Position numbers and translations under genes: made by a program. The notes below the pieces were generated by a model, which was given only the letters and a program-made list of their open reading frames with translations, was not told the DNA's origin and searched no databases. A stretch of 64,000 nucleotides of DNA from an uncultured Rhodospirillaceae bacterium (GTDB taxonomy: Bacteria > Pseudomonadota > Alphaproteobacteria > UBA8366), in contig CAJWLM010000001.1 of the NCBI GenBank assembly GCA_913043025.1, forward strand, positions 124,001 through 188,000. Direction: 5' to 3'. Below, piece by piece: positions 63,126 through 64,000 of the stretch (within the stretch, counting starts at the first letter, position 1; every line of letters begins with the position of its first letter).

Positions 63126-64000
63126 ATGGCTGAAGCCTATGAACTTACTGCAACTGAGGGGCTCAAGGAAATTGAGGCGGGACACCTAACCGCGGAAGCA
63201 TGGATGGGGAGCTGCCTGGAGAGAATTTCTGACCGAGAAGGAGAGGTTCTTGCTTGGGAGTATATCGATCGCGAGGGAGCATTAGAGAAAGCCCGCAAAG
63301 TTGATAAACTGGGAGCGGCAAGTCTAGCTGCAGGTATACCTTTTGGCGCCAAAGATATTATCGATACACACGACATGCCAACTAGTTATGGCTCACAAAT
63401 ACATCAGGGTTTCCAGCCCGGCCGCGATGCTGGCTGCATAGCAATAACTCGTGCAGCCGGAGCTATACTTGTTGGAAAAACAGTAACTACTGAATTTGGC
63501 CATCGGTTCCCAGGTAAAACCAAAAATCCTTTTAATCCGGCCTTTACACCTGGCGGCTCTTCTTCCGGTTCTGCTGCTGCAGTGGGTGACAGAATGGTTC
63601 CGATGGCCTTCGGAACACAGACGGGCGGCTCAGTTATAAGACCGGCAGCTTATTGTGGAACCGTTGGGTACAAGCCCACATTTCAGGATATCAATCGTAA
63701 TGGCGTGTTGCCTAATTCGCCAAGCTTTGACACCGTAGGAATAATAGCTCGATCCGTTGATGACCTTGCCCTTTTTAGGTCGGTGGTTTTAGAGGAGAGG
63801 CTACATCCGGTTTTGCCAGCTGACGTAACTAATCTGAAGTTGGCTTTTTATCCAACGCCGAATTGGGAAAAGGCGGACACATCGACTCATGAAATGCTCG
63901 AAAGCGCTTCGGCCGCTCTAATAGATGCTGGTGCAAATGTAACGGAACTGACTTTACCATCAGAGAATGATTTTGATCGGCTACACAAAACTATAGCTGG
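63126..64000 (+). CDS. Amidase (amidase-signature family), third of three, partial
   Basis: The gene runs off the window; 291 codons are visible. It starts ATG 63126 after AAGGAAAAAATC and reads MAEAYELTATEGLKEIEAG. The catalytic Lys76 (IPFGAKDIIDTHD), TPGGSSSGSAAAV and Ser169 (TQTGGSVIRPAAYCG) are present. The T-Q-T-G-G-S motif (Gln for Asp) and short spacing before it set it apart from the two upstream amidases. No stop codon lies before the end of the window. Confidence 0.9.
   Translation, partial: MAEAYELTATEGLKEIEAGHLTAEAWMGSCLERISDREGEVLAWEYIDREGALEKARKVDKLGAASLAAGIPFGAKDIIDTHDMPTSYGSQIHQGFQPGRDAGCIAITRAAGAILVGKTVTTEFGHRFPGKTKNPFNPAFTPGGSSSGSAAAVGDRMVPMAFGTQTGGSVIRPAAYCGTVGYKPTFQDINRNGVLPNSPSFDTVGIIARSVDDLALFRSVVLEERLHPVLPADVTNLKLAFYPTPNWEKADTSTHEMLESASAALIDAGANVTELTLPSENDFDRLHKTIA

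Overview
The window looks like chromosomal DNA of a free-living, probably marine, alphaproteobacterium. This is inference from gene content: class II DAHP synthase, glutathione reductase, a complete Anbu operon, a sulfonate (Xsc) module, a bacteriocuprein-type pseudoazurin, and many catabolic enzymes of the MmgE/PrpD, luciferase-like, class II aldolase and amidase families. Base composition is moderate (roughly 45% GC by eye) with AT-rich intergenic stretches. There is one tRNA gene (Leu, anticodon TAA). I see no rRNA, CRISPR array, insertion sequence or prophage.

Layout. Positions 1-9,300 are loosely packed: an adhesin-E-like secreted protein, a TauD-like dioxygenase, a histidine-phosphatase lipoprotein, a decayed Sel1 gene, a prokaryotic pentameric ligand-gated ion channel, a pseudoazurin, an ABM-domain protein, a DUF3137 membrane protein and an orphan DEAH helicase with a zinc cluster. 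Positions 9,390-22,800 are housekeeping or general metabolism: LLM oxidoreductase, succinate-semialdehyde dehydrogenase, glutathione reductase, DUF457 membrane protein, sirtuin, DAHP synthase, NAD synthetase, a TPR-sulfotransferase overlapping trmJ, and YedK.

Positions 22,800-41,850 form a large catabolic region. Four MmgE/PrpD genes are present. Three of them sit in one leftward operon with a CmcJ-like oxygenase and a thiamine-diphosphate enzyme. This operon is divergent from a rightward operon holding an isocitrate-lyase-family C-C lyase and both subunits of a short aconitase/isopropylmalate-isomerase-family hydro-lyase. There is no methylcitrate synthase, so this is not a standard methylcitrate cycle. 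The logic (dehydration/rehydration, then retro-aldol cleavage) resembles dimethylmalate or methylcitrate breakdown on an unknown substrate. A Sel1 lipoprotein, a second LLM oxidoreductase, twin class II aldolases, a CinA-like protein and a phosphodiesterase follow.

Positions 41,930-52,800 hold tRNA-Leu, an IclR regulator, and a sulfonate module. In that module a SucCD-type two-subunit CoA ligase, a CoA-acylating (sulfoacet)aldehyde dehydrogenase and the divergent xsc gene could together convert sulfoacetate to acetyl phosphate and sulfite. A DUF3604 protein and a third ThDP enzyme follow.

Positions 52,860-64,000 hold two tandem paralogues of an unrecognised small protein, the four-gene Anbu operon (ATP-grasp, alpha-E, transglutaminase, Anbu peptidase), a cytosolic-looking gamma-glutamyltransferase, and three consecutive amidases, the last cut off by the window end.
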